A DNA stretch of 64,000 bases from Dichomitus squalens LYAD-421 SS1 (Eukaryota > Basidiomycota > Agaricomycetes > Polyporales > Polyporaceae): the NCBI RefSeq assembly GCF_000275845.1, contig NW_006766885.1:1534297-1598296 (forward strand). Reading direction: 5' to 3'. This document shows positions 37,001 through 48,012 of the stretch, one piece after another. The notes under the pieces are model-generated. The model searched no databases. It had not been told where the DNA came from and was given only the letters and a program-made list of their open reading frames with translations. Numbering within the stretch: the first letter of the stretch is position 1; each line of letters begins with the position of its first letter. The position numbers and the translations under genes were made by a program.

Positions 37001-37517
37001 GTAGCCCGAAAGTTCTGCACCAGCAATGATCCAAGGAAACGCGCCTTGAGAAGAGTTACCGCCCAGATGCACACTCCCCAGCCGGATCTGAGCGGGCGGA
37101 CAGGAACAAGAAAAGGGGGAGATGCGTAGAAGGCTGCTTGGCCCCTCCGATGACAGGCGACAATCCCAAAGAGAATATCAGAGATATGTCAGAAGAGACT
37201 GTCCGACATCCCAGGACAATTCTGAAGAGACTGCCAGGTGTCGTATGCAGAGTCCAGGGAGCGCATCGCGGCCGGTCTGGTTGATAAGACATCGAAACGG
37301 GGCGGGGGCCCAGAAACCCGACGCAATGAAAGTGACGAAGGGGCGACACGAAGAATGGAAGTGAAATGAACGAGAAGCGGGGATACGGCACTCACCCGAA
37401 AGCAACAACCACACCTCCGTTTTCATCCACGACCGACTTCTTGCAGCCCGGGCAGAACCTGTCCTCAGTAATGAACGTCTGTCCCGGCTGGCTCTCCGCA
37501 GTCACGTAGTCGGTCAT
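31041..37517 (-). CDS. LIM-LIM-C1-RhoGAP protein (Rga-type Rho GTPase-activating protein)
   Basis: Negative regulator of Rho/Cdc42-type GTPases, expected at sites of polar growth and septation. Exon 1 (37396-37517) runs from ATG to FCPGCKKSVVDENGGVVVAF, the first CxxC of LIM 1. The next exon starts at 35729 in the right phase (GG / A-CAA) with QSFFHVDCFKCAKCGNQV and goes on through LIM 2 (CSVCQQPI, HCFKCKVCQNRI, YCMNCHNE). A Gln/Pro-rich linker and about 690 Ser/Pro-rich residues (33126-35204) follow, then a coiled coil (32480-33040). A C1 zinc finger comes next: HVFQQVSVLRVARCDHCG, continuing to HTRCIHNVNLAC. The RhoGAP domain has EYEGIYRKTGGSGQ with the arginine finger, ALPNPLLTFALHDKFI, and ARNLGVVFGPTLMRSP. 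The stop is at 31041-31043. About 1,300 residues. The first intron (35730-37395) is 1,666 nt, far above the local norm. Confidence 0.88.
35730..37395 (-). other. 1,666 nt first intron of the LIM-RhoGAP gene
   Basis: Donor GGGTGAGTG (cut after 37396) and acceptor CTCCAG before 35729 fit, and the joined codon restores FG-QSFFHVDC in the first LIM finger. Other introns in the window are mostly 50-110 nt. The interval has open frames on both strands but none with recognisable domains. It could house an alternative promoter or a nested gene. Confidence 0.75.
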
Positions 37518-40500
37518 CGGGGCTGGTTGGGGTGGTTGGAGGGCTGCAAGCATCGAACGCGAGCAGGCGGAGTCACGGGAGGGGGATATAGGGGCAGACG
37601 CGAGAGTCTAGGAAGTATCCAAGAAAGTGAAGCTTAGCGAGACGTCTAGGCAGCCCAGAGGGAAGAGCAGCGCAGTCCAGGAGGCCAAAGAGAGCGCAGG
37701 TGGGCGACGGCGTCCCAGGCAAGTCGGAGGAGAAGGTGGAAGTGGGGAGGACAGGCTGCCCAGAGCCTGTGGTCGGGAGATGGAGACAAGGAGAAGAAGT
37801 GGGCGCTGTAGACACTGCAGCGTCGCTGGATGGGGACAAGTCGACTCGTCCAACTCTCGTCCAACTCATCCCATCATCACACAGGCGCCCGCCCTCACGG
37901 GCGCCCGTACTACTTTGCACCCAAACGCACTCTAAGTCTCCCCTTCCCGCCCTCTCACGCCATTCGACAGCGTGTCCCGTTCTCAACCGACGGTCCTCAC
38001 CCACCCTCCTCTTTACGTCTCTCCCGCCGGCGACGATAATCAAATCAACTGGCTGCAATCGCCATGTTCCTGCGTAGCGCCGAACGAGCACTAGAGTGAT
38101 CTCGTCACTGCCACACACCCAACGCTTCCCAAGACTTCATCAGCGTATCAGACCAAAGTCCGGACTTCTAGCCACGCCTTTGCCCAACTGTTGCTATGGC
38201 GGTTCTTTGTCCCGCTGCGCGCGGCTGGCGTGCCCAGGCCGTGGCCCCTGTTGCATGCTGCGGTGTGCACCCCCGGTGTCCATGATGTGCGCCAACTCTA
38301 TGTAACGGCACCGGCGAGACCCCCACAGACCGTGCCCCTGTCTTGCAACGTGTACGCATCCACTCCCGCCGGGAGCACTCCCGCTCCACTCGTGCGTGAT
38401 CAAGATAGCGACTGTGCACGCTCAGGCACCGCAGCCCCGTCGGCGTTATCGAATTGCCAGAGAACGGTCAGCTCGTCCATGCCCGATGTGTGCTGATCGG
38501 CCATATGGATGCCGATTTTGTATATCGTCTAACGAACTCTCGCGCTACCGCCGCAAGTCGCGCACGATGGGCGACTGCTCGTCTATCTTCAACAACACCC
38601 CCTGACTTGAGAGCTGCGTTACCCATCGAGGATGATTCAACACATGCTGAGCAATAGCATACATCCTACCCTGTCGTCAGCCTATAGCTATAACCCAATA
38701 ATGTCGCTTTGTGTACCACCTTCCTGGCCACGATGGGTGGTCGCCGTATACGATAGTAAACGAGCTTAACGAAATCGTTTCAGAGGGGTCCGTATAATCA
38801 TTCACGATGCATATGTAAAGCTGCTATTCGTCTCTCGCGTACGCTTTCACCCTAAGGCGGTCACGCTTACACATCCGCTATCAATCTCTCAACAGTTCGA
38901 CGACCGAATCACTAACAATCGGAGTAACCATCAACAAAACACGGACGCGATCGCAAGGTCTCACTGAGGCAACAGTAGACATAACCACAAATGAATCTGA
39001 GATCTGGCCGAAGGCGAAGCCTTACGCAATCCTACATGGAGGTGTTACTGAGCAGCGGCAGACGACCAAGCGACTGACATAGTCTGCATGCTCAACGACT
39101 GGTAGTGAAGGTGGACGATAGGGCTGAACGTTGCTTGAATACGGATACGGAATGCCTCCCCCACTCCTCGGAGCACCGTTCACTACCCTACCTGCCTTTG
39201 AAGCTTTCACAATAACACTCTAGACCTCTCGCGGTCGCGGTAAAGCGGTGGATAGAAAAGTCATCGCAGTCATATATATTCGTCGTAAGGAAACACTGTG
39301 GCGGCATGAGACCGGTCGGTGACGGTGCACTTTTATTCATGTACGCACTCACACCAGCCCGGAGCCCCTGCGCCTCGTCAGCACCAGCAGGTCATGCATC
39401 GAGTCAAAAAATAGTGCAGGAAAAACGAAAAGAACGCAACGGGTAGACGAGAACAAATAACGAGCCAGGGTCCGCGCACGAGGGTGAACATCAACAATAT
39501 GAGATCCGGGATATGCAGAACATACAGATACGACGCCCAGCGGTAAATACGTGCACGTGGAGAAGGAGGTCGTCCGGGGCGCGATTAGACGAAAGACGAA
39601 GAGATAGCTATGAATCCGTGTGTGCGAGTGGACAGAAGGGAAGACGCGCAGGTCCCAGGGAGAAAAGTGCAAAGACAGAACGAGGACTATCGAACGCGGA
39701 ACAGACAACACGAGACCAGGCAGGGAAGAAACAACGAGCGTGGAGGACTCCTCGCCGAATACGAGGTGGCGTGACGTGCTGTGAGAGTATGTACAGTGAG
39801 CACGAACGACAACGAGCGGAAGGAGAGACAAGTAGACACGAACGCGAACACAAACACGAGCACGAGCCAGAACCGCGATCAACAACGCGGTGAAACGCGC
39901 CAAGTGGGCTGACTACGAGAAGGCGAGGAGACGAGATTAGCGGCGGGCCCGACACGGAAACGAACGGAAGCGGGTACGAACGGAGATAAGATGAGGGATG
40001 GCAGGGCTGACCTGACCTGGATAACTTGGGTTTGGGCATGTCCATGGTGGGGAGGGCATGAGGGAGGGGCGCCGGTGTGGGATGGTTAGAGAAATTCCAC
40101 AACTGGGTTGGGAGAGAGCAGGGTGCATCGTCATGGACGTCTGATGAATGTATTTTGCGATAAGGGTTTGCCTGGAGAATGTGACTGAGGACTATGATAG
40201 AGGACGGGGGGTAGCGTGCACCATAACAAGCATTGCGGGATTGCGTGGGTATACGAAAGCTGGATGAGGAAGCGACTGCGTATGTACGGACGGAAGATGA
40301 CAACCACAAAACAAACTGGCGACGATAGGGACACGGGACGAGGATGCAGGGAAGAACGGGAGGTTACGGGTCCATAAGCCGGAATTAGGTGTGAGATAGG
40401 CATAGACGACACGGGTCGGAGAATCTGGCGGAGCCGCGACGGGACAGCGGGGTAGGATCTGGGTGCAAACACGAGGCGGCGCGCCGTGTGCGCCTGCGCT

Positions 40501-40681
40501 TCGAACCGTCGGAGGTTATGTTGAGCGTGGACGGATGAGATCGCATCAACGTTTGCACTGACTACGATGTGACATAGACAGCATGAGTGCATAGACAGAC
40601 ATGGGAAACAGCGCAGTGCGGCGGGCGGAAGAGAGCCCATCTCATGATTGCAGCCGCTCAGCATTACATCCGCGCCTCGTG
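37518..40681. other. 3.2 kb intergenic region, no gene recognised
   Basis: This holds the RhoGAP promoter and, at the right end, the 3' UTR of phosphatase copy 2. Open frames are numerous but compositionally poor (Ser/Arg/Pro) and in conflict with each other. I found no tRNA and no domain motif. It is the longest blank of the window apart from 60.6-62.8 kb. Confidence 0.4.
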
Positions 40682-42609
40682 TCATAGGCCACCATCAAGC
40701 ACGCCGCGAACATCATCCACCTCGCTCAGATCAGCGAGGAACGGGCAGAGATCCGTCAGCTCCGTATCGTGCGGATCATTGAACCATGAAGACACTGGGA
40801 CGGCGTTATTGGGGTGGAAGATGTACGACGCAGGCGAGTTGTCGATAATGATGGTATCTGCGATCGGCCGCCCCAGTTGCGAGAGATCCTGGTAAAAGAA
40901 TGAGCACACGCCGTGAGGGAACGGACGGAATAAGTGTGTTACCTTGACGTAATTCCCTCTATGGTTGTAACAACTTTCTCGGAACAATCTGTGAGAAACA
41001 ACACGGTGGATGTCCAATTTGTCCAGCACAGGATCAGCGTACTGTGGACAAAACCATGAGAAATGCACGCCGAAGAGAAGCAATACAACCGTTTAGACGA
41101 ACCTTGCTGAGACTTGCTGTGAAGACGACGACCTCATAGATCTCGCCCATTTTCTTCAAGAAGTTGTCAACGCCTGGTCGCTTGATCACGTAGACGTTGT
41201 GCCAGTGATACTCAATCTCAACGGGCACTACGTAGTCCGCTTGTTGAATGGACTGCATCACGTTAAAAGATATCAATCGAGAATCCTACCCGATGCCAGA
41301 ACAAATCCGACATACCTTGAAGCTACTATGCACCAGTGTCTCGTCGAGATCAAGCACGAGGCATTTACGACCGGCGTGTTTGGGAGATATTGGGGGAAGC
41401 AATGGTTGCGGAACGCCATTCTGGTGATACACGCGTGTTGGACTGCCGTCATGGCAGAAGACGAAGCGGGCGGTGACTCACCGGTCCTATGGGTATCCCA
41501 GCACCCCCCTGCATGATGAGCCTCTCCTCTTCGTCCTCGACCTCGTCCACGGGCGTGCCCTCCTCCAAGTCATCCTCCTCCGTAAAGCTCGTCGACCCGT
41601 CGCTCTCGTGGTCGATCTCCCGCGAATTTCTCCTCGACCGGTTGTGTATGCTCTCGTCCCCTACCGAACCCGGCGGCTGCACCGCGCCCGACGTCACGCC
41701 CTCGGTCTCCTCCAGCGGCAGCGTCTTCGTGGGGGTCGGGGGCACGAGCACGCTCGGGTCCTCGGACTGTGGGGGCACGTCGATCGGCTGCAGCGGCGGT
41801 GGGATTTCAGGCTGGGCCGTAGGCGCCTGGGCGTCATCCGGCGGCGTCGACGCTGCCGCGGCTGGTTCCTGGGGTGCTGGGGGCAGGTCCTCTGCCTCCT
41901 TCGCCGCCTGCTTCTCCCTCAACGCCGCCGCCGTCGCCACGTTCGTTTTCGACGGCGCGGCGGGCGCCGTGGCCTTCTCGTCGAGGTCGACGGGGTGTGC
42001 GCGGGACGACGGGCCCACGCAGGGGACGAGCACCTTCAGGAGTTTCGAGAGGAGGCTGCCCTTCGTGCGGCGGGCGCGGGCGCCGTCCGCCTGGTCGGCG
42101 GCAGTGGTGGACGTGTGCGCGCCGTCGGAGACGGACTTGCTTGCGTCCTTGCGGGGGGAGCTCTTGAACGTCTGCGTGCCGGTCTGCTCGCTCTCGAGCG
42201 AGCCCTTCTCTTTGCGGGCGGTGCCGTTCTCGTCCGTCTTCTCGTTGGCGGTGGGTATGGACTCCGCAGAGCGCACGGCGGCCGGCGGCGAGGGCGCCGG
42301 GGCCTGCCCTGCGCTGTCTGCGGGTTGGGGTGGGGGAGGGGGTTGGGGCTGAGGCTGGGGATGCTGAGGGGTCTCGGTGTGCTCTGACGAGCTAGCGTTT
42401 CCGTTTCCGTTTCCGTTCCCTACGTCTGCTTCGCCTGCGGGGCTATCCTTTTCACTGGAGCTGCGTCCCTCTGCAGGCTGGGCACTCGGTGGCTCTGCCG
42501 CGACTTCCTTCCCCTTCTCGGACTGCTGGCGATGAGACAGCAGCGACGATAGGGAGAAGCGGGCACGTACCTGGGTACCTGTCACATCCGGAGAGGCTGC
42601 AGTGGCCAT
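40682..42609 (-). CDS. FCP1-homology (Psr/SCP-type) protein phosphatase, copy 2
   Basis: Paralogue of the gene at 5270-7196. ATG 42609 opens a first exon of about 380 codons, low-complexity Ser/Pro/Glu/Ala-rich, containing [34 protein letters not shown] and [14 protein letters not shown], all shared in order with copy 1. Later exons give [20 protein letters not shown] (catalytic DxDxT), [40 protein letters not shown], and the block with [17 protein letters not shown] ending in RGVLDGGL. The introns inside the phosphatase domain sit at the same places as in copy 1. The intron after HSSFK begins with a normal GT, where copy 1 has GC. Its N-terminal region is longer than copy 1's. Confidence 0.9.
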
Positions 42610-44130
42610 GAGGGTGGGCAGCTCTACAGGGGGACGGAGGTATGAGGGAGAACAACGACAGAGCTCGAAGTCGACAGCGACCCGACGCGTTGCACGCTCC
42701 CCCGTGGGAACTCATATCCTCTTCGGGCCTTCTTCTCCCTCTCTTGGCTCTCTTCGGGCGGCTCGGGCCTCTGCCCGGTCCTCTGCGCCCTACACGTTTC
42801 TACACAACTGCTACACGCCAATTGTGCTCTTTCATTTTCTCGACAGATACCCACACCGGCACCACACAATAGACATGCATAGAAGCGAAGACGGGGATTT
42901 CCCGCAAATGAATCACACCGCACACTACCACATTGTACCCCACGCCTCGCTTGCAATTGGACGACAGAAAAGGAATCTGAGCCATAGGAAATGCTCATCA
43001 ATGAAAAGGTAAACTCGTAGAGAAATCATGCAGCTTACTAGAAGAGAATGATCGTGTTCAAGAAGTCGCCGCAACGTGAACAGATTAGCCTCAGATACGG
43101 TGTCATGCATGGCCATATGATGTATGGCGACTGCAAGCCACCTGCAATGGCAATGACACATGGGGATCTCCGTAGTGAATGGCTGAACCGAGCGGAGAAG
43201 TGCGCAACCGTCGCGGATACCGTGCCCGACGAAGAAGGTAAATTGTCGGTTAGTGTGATGCTTACGACACGGCGCAAGGGTGTGGCTTCATGCCTGTCCG
43301 AGTGAATCGCCGCAGTAGACTATAAAAGTGGTCCCTCCAAGCCATCGGCAAATCGACGGCTGGTCCGAGAGGTCAATTGAACGCATTCTTCTGCACTGTG
43401 GCTGGCTGCCGTTCCGCACAAGTCCCACGAGGACGGACAGGAGCTGCATTGAGGTCTGTATACATTAATCGCCGGAGACCTCCGTAGCTGTCGGAGATCA
43501 AGAAGGTCAACTCTCTTCAGTTCGATGCACAAGACATGGTGCATCCAGAGACTGGAGGTGAGCCGAGGCCGTAAGTTTTGATCGCCCTCAGCTGATGGCA
43601 GTCCTAGGCTCATTGCGCATACTTGATCATGTACGAGGAGAGTTTGAGAAACGGGCCTCGGAGTGATCGGCATGTTTGAGGGAGACACTGATCGGAGGCG
43701 GGTGGGTACTGACTGACACATCGGACACTATGTAGATGAGTACGGGATACGCGATGGACGCGGGCTACACAAGAGGGACAGTTCCCGGCATATGACGAGG
43801 ATTGTACAAGCCTGGTTTGTCATCGCACGGACGGTGGAGGATGTTCCTTCTCAGAGTCTGCAGACGGGAATCCTTCCTCGCGCAATTGGGAAGGCGTCGG
43901 AGCAAAGGCAGCAGACCGCACGGCCGGGATGCGAACGACTCGGTACGAGAAGAAGCGAGACAGGACGAGGCTGGAGAGGACATGGCCAAGCAAGCCGGAT
44001 CGGCGTGACGAGAGGGGGAGGGACGGTCACGTGTGACCCCCCGAAGGGGCAAAGGAGAACGAACTCCGCCACGCGAGGATTTCTTACTAATACACTCGAC
44101 GATTGTCTACAGCCCGCGTGTTGCAAGCCC
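42610..44130. promoter_or_regulatory. divergent intergenic region, phosphatase copy 2 / bZIP
   Basis: 1.5 kb between divergent starts. Near its right end, ttactaatacactcgacgat then tctacag (44089-44112) looks like a branch site plus acceptor, so a 5' exon or leader of the bZIP gene may lie upstream. No independent gene is supported. Confidence 0.45.
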
Positions 44131-45185
44131 ATGTTAAGCCACCCACCCCCCGCGTACCAGCAGCCCCCGCCCTCCCAGCAGCAGCCACAGCAGGCGCAGC
44201 CCCCGCCCCGCCCCCGCCCCAGACTGCAGACCCGAATGCCCTCCATCACTCCCCGCCCCAGCCACAACCACCGGGCACCTTCCAAACCCTCCGTCTCCGC
44301 GACGACCCTCCCTCCGTGACCCAGCCCGCCCCCGCCCATCACGCAAGCGCAAATCCCCCGCGACAGCCTCGGCAGACAACGCGCCCCCTCCCCCGCCCCC
44401 GCCCGGGCCCCCAAATCCCTCCGCGATGCACCAGCACCCGCCCCCCGGCACCATCCAACCACATGCGCTCCCACCCCCGCACATGCTCATGCACCCGCCC
44501 CCGCACATGGCCGGCCATCCAATGCCACATCCATACGCTCCGTACCCGCCCCCGCCTGGTGATTTTTCCCCGGGAGGCATGCCACCACATCCCGGGGCGC
44601 CGCCCCCTGGCCACCCCGGCGGCCCACCACCTCAACAACAGCAGGAGCAGCCCCGATCCGGCAGCTCGTCCGGCGGACGGACGCTTAGCCAGAGCAAGCG
44701 AGCCGAGCAGAACAGGAAGGCCCAGCGCGCGTTCCGAGAGCGAAGAGATCAGTGCGTCTTACCTCCGTGCTCCCCCGTTTTCTGCGTTTTGCTGACTACA
44801 TGCGCGTCCCTCCATCCGTGTGTCTCCCCACTCGCTCCACAGACACGTCAAAACGCTCGAGTCGCGTTCGCAGCTGCTCGACGCCGCGCTCGCGTCTGCG
44901 GACGAGGCGAACCGTCGGTGGGAAGAGTGCCGTACGATCGTCGATCAGCTCCGGATCGAGAACGCGACCTTGCGCGCGACGCTGCAGGCCACGCAGGCTC
45001 AGCTGATGGCTCTCAACCCCAACGCCAACATCCCGATTCCCGACCATGCAGGCATCGTTAACGGCTCGAACGGCGCGCCCCAGACACAACCTCCGCCAGA
45101 GCAGGCTCAACAGGCGCCTGCGGGGAACGATCCTGAGAGGAACGGACAGGGTGCAGCTGCGGGAGATGGGCAGGAGAGGAAGTGA
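44131..45185 (+). CDS. Yap-type bZIP transcription factor (frame interrupted)
   Basis: The DNA-binding part is clear: GRTLSQSKRAEQNRKAQRAF and FRERRDQ form a Yap/Pap1-type basic region (NxxxQxxFR). After an intron (about 44751-44843, cag acceptor), the zipper HVKTLESRSQLLDAALASAD runs on to RIENATLRATLQATQ. The C-terminus is Gln/Pro/Asn-rich, ending GDGQERK. Such factors control oxidative or metabolic stress genes in other fungi. The N-terminus is Pro/His-rich. From ATG 44131 the frame starts MLSHPPPAYQQPPPSQQQPQ, but the protein-like reading moves to a second frame (PPQTADPNALHHSPPQ) and then a third (KRKSPATASADNAPPPPP) before the bZIP. Two base-count errors in the C-runs, or real damage, would explain this. 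An upstream exon is possible. Confidence 0.75.
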
Positions 45186-45555
45186 CGACCGGAGGCGGCT
45201 TGTCTTGCGGATTACCTCTCGGCGGAGCGGTGCGAGGCGTGTCCTCTGTCTCCTGGAAGCCTTCGACCCCTTTATACTCTGATTATTCTCGTATGTCATT
45301 GTGCGAGCTTCTCCCTCCCGTCCTGCACTGTAGCTACCCGATTGTACCATACATTTTTCAACTGGTCTGGGGCTTCGTTGGTCGTCCAATTTGCGGTCGG
45401 CGTCTGAGACCCCAACGTGAAGAATTGCCGATCGGCAGACGGGCCATCCACAGCCGCCCCGCATTGACGCGCACGCTGTAGAGTGTCAGACGGACTTGCG
45501 CGTGCTGGTGAGCTGGTGCGAGACACCGTTCCTCTGACGACCTCCACGACTCGTT
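45186..45555. other. intergenic spacer bZIP / PHS1
   Basis: 370 bp between two tandem plus-strand genes, holding the bZIP 3' UTR and the PHS1 promoter. Nothing else is seen. Confidence 0.5.
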
Positions 45556-46591
45556 ATGGCCCAAATCGAAGAATATAAGGAGCCCAAAGCTCAGGCAAAG
45601 AAGAGACGAGGTGTGTTGAGTCGAATGAACGTATCGAACGCGTCGACTGACACGTCCTATGCACGGCAGGCCCTCCGCCCCTCGTGAAATACTACCTCGT
45701 CCTTTACAACGTGCTCTCCACCGTCGGCTGGGCCTACATCCTTTTCATCACCGCCAATGTAGTCTTCAACCTCGACGGGAAGCACTCCACTGTCCCCCGT
45801 GCGCCCGGCGCAGCGACGCTCCAGCGGAAGATCGAGAATGCGCTCCCGGAGGTCCTCGTGCCCGTCATCAGGCGGGCGTCGCGTGCGTTCGCAGAGGTAG
45901 GGGCGCAGACGGCGTTCGTGCAGAGCTTCGCTGCGCTGGAGGTGCTCCACGTCCTGCTGGGATGGGTGCGAAGCCCGCTCGTCACGACGCTCATCCAGGT
46001 CGGGAGCAGGCTCTACCTCGTCTGGGGCATCGCGGACCTCTTCCCCAAGGTACGTCCTCCCCCGCTCCCGCTTCTTCATATCTATCTAACATGCCCACTC
46101 TCATCCCCTCCTGCCCTCCAGGAAACGCACACGAACCCGCTCTACGCGTCCATGGTGCTCTCCTGGTCGCTCACCGAGGTCGTCCGCTACTCCTTCTACG
46201 CCTCATCCCTCCTCGGCGCCGAGCCCGCGCCCCTCGTCTGGCTCCGCTACACGCTCTTCTACGTCCTCTACCCGACCGGCGCGTCCTCGGAGGCGTTCCT
46301 CATGTACGCGACCCTCCCGCACCCCGCGTTCGGCGCGGGCTGGGACTCGCTCCGTGTGTACGTCCGCGGCTTCCTGTTCGCGGTGTGGTGGCCTGGTACG
46401 TACCCCCTTGCTTGTATGCGTCCGCCGTCGCGCCGGCCCTTTGCGCCCGGTCGGGACTGTGCGGATGTACGCGCTGCTCTTGCTGAGCTTCGTTGCTAGG
46501 GCTGTATGTGATGTACACGCATATGATCAAGCAGCGGCGCAAGGTGCTCGGGGGCGGCGGCCCGGCCGGGCCCAAAGTGAAGCGCTCGTGA
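45556..46591 (+). CDS. PHS1: very-long-chain 3-hydroxyacyl-CoA dehydratase (PHS1/HACD)
   Basis: Third enzyme of the ER fatty-acid elongation cycle; it dehydrates 3-hydroxyacyl-CoA to trans-2-enoyl-CoA for sphingolipid and long-chain lipid synthesis. ATG 45556 starts a short Lys-rich leader. After an intron come VKYYLVLYNVLSTVGWAYIL, FVQSFAALEVLHVLLGWVRS, TTLIQVGSRLYLVWGIADLF, then LSWSLTEVVRYSFYASSL with the catalytic Tyr and Glu arrangement of the family, and LRYTLFYVLYPTGASSEAFL. The last exon (from 46500) gives GLYVMYTHMIKQRRKVLGGG and ends in a basic GPKVKRS. Several hydrophobic segments fit the polytopic membrane fold. Directly after the stop, another frame stays open with coding-like codon use to 46749, so the true C-terminus may be longer. 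Confidence 0.9.
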
Positions 46592-47105
46592 ACCGCGAGA
46601 CGCTGTACAAGGTCGCTCTTGAAGAGCTGAAGGAGTGCGGTTACGACGTCTGGCCCAAGCTCGAGTCCTTCATCAGCTCAGGAGGCACGCACAGCAGGCC
46701 TGCAGAAGAGAAGAAGAAGCCGGCCGTGAATCCCGCTGTCGTGCTGTAGAGTGGTGCCCCATATGCTGCTGGGTTGGATTTCGCGCTCACGGGAGTGTGC
46801 GTGGTGATATCTCATGCGCACGCTATGTTATGGATACTCCGATGCTTATCATAATTAGCCACCTTCTATTCTATGGCTTGGCGCTCCCGACTTTTGTCCC
46901 ATAGGCGGTGTGTACGCTCGCGCGAGGCTCGGCGGATCTCACACACGGCCCCACAACACCCACTCGCCATAGGATTCGTGCTTGATGGTAGGTCTCATCT
47001 GGACTGCAGATATACATTTTACACAGGAACAGGGATACGGAAACGACTATAAGCACAGACGTACATCTGCCGATCGCGCTGCGGACTCGGGACCGAAGCG
47101 GGGCT
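46592..47105. other. convergent intergenic region
   Basis: About 0.5 kb between PHS1 and the decarboxylase-like gene. Its first 160 bp carry the open frame described under PHS1. The rest is featureless. Confidence 0.45.
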
Positions 47106-48012
47106 TCACAGCGACGTCGGAATTGGCACCGGCACGTCCGCCTTGCTGTCCACATCGAGTGCCACGACAAACCGACTAACAAGGTTGTACCCACCCACCG
47201 TCGCGACGGCGTCAACCATCTGCTTATCGTTCAGGAACTTGTGCAGGCTGTTGAACACCGTCTGGGGCACTTGCACCGACTTTGTCATGAAGTCGGCGAA
47301 GACCATTGCTGCGTTCAGCTCAGGTGTGAGTGAGGAATTCGGTATGTGCGCCGAGGCAAAGGCGGGCGTGAGCCGGATCTCGCGCAGCTGGATGAGGGTC
47401 AGGCCGACGCTCGCGCCGACCGGCCCGTGTTGAAGCCTGTCGGCCCGGAGATCATCAGCGAGGTCAGGAACAAGGAATCTCTTTCCTCGAGGGTCGGGGA
47501 AGTAGACATACCAAACGTAAGCCGCGTTGTTCAGGACACCTGTGCGCAAGATCTATCATTTACGCGCACGTCGGTGCCCAGTTCATCCAGAACGAGTGAA
47601 GAAAGGTAAGCTCGCGCATGGTGGCCGGTAGGGAGTTGTTGTCGCGGATGACGCCGAAGAAGTCATTCCAGCTGGATGCGACGCCCTCATCTTGGAGTCT
47701 ACGAGACCCTTCAGCCGAAAGCCCGCGCATCCACTCCCGAGAGGACCTACAAGACTCCGTCTAGATCCAACGGCGTTCCATTGACGCGCCTCTGGCGGAT
47801 AGCATCTGCGACCTGTAATCAGGCGTCAGTGCACTCGCATCCTTGGCGGAGCTGATTCGACCTACGGCATCCGTCCCGGGAGGAGGGAAGACGTACGGGA
47901 CACGGGCTGGTAAGTTGTCATCCCGCTTCACAGCGGTGCGCTCCGTGGCGATGACCAAGTTCGCGAGCGCGGTGAAAACGAAGAACGAGAATGCGAGCCT
48001 AGTCGAGACCAT
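47106..48012 (-). CDS. carboxymuconolactone decarboxylase-like (AhpD-fold) protein, secreted
   Basis: ATG 48012 begins a signal peptide (STRLAFSFFVFTALANLVIA) followed by a KR site. After an intron (GTAGGT...ATTACAG) comes VADAIRQRRVNGTPLDLDGV, the family's start motif in fungi, then SSWNDFFGVIRDNNSLPATM and RELTFL. Further exons give GVLNNAAYVW, GLTLIQLREIRLTPAFASAH, TPELNAAMVFADFMTKSVQV, and the block with LNDKQMVDAVATVGGYNLVS, near-diagnostic of fungal carboxymuconolactone decarboxylase-like proteins. Bacterial relatives act in protocatechuate breakdown. I do not see a clear CxxC, so a peroxidase-like AhpD activity is not suggested. The combination with a signal peptide is notable. The introns around 47500-47740 are approximate. 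Confidence 0.75.

Noticed and set aside
41473..42387. Plus-strand open frames of about 300 codons opposite phosphatase copy 2
   Set aside because: Antisense of the low-complexity first exon, which aligns in order with copy 1 on the minus strand.
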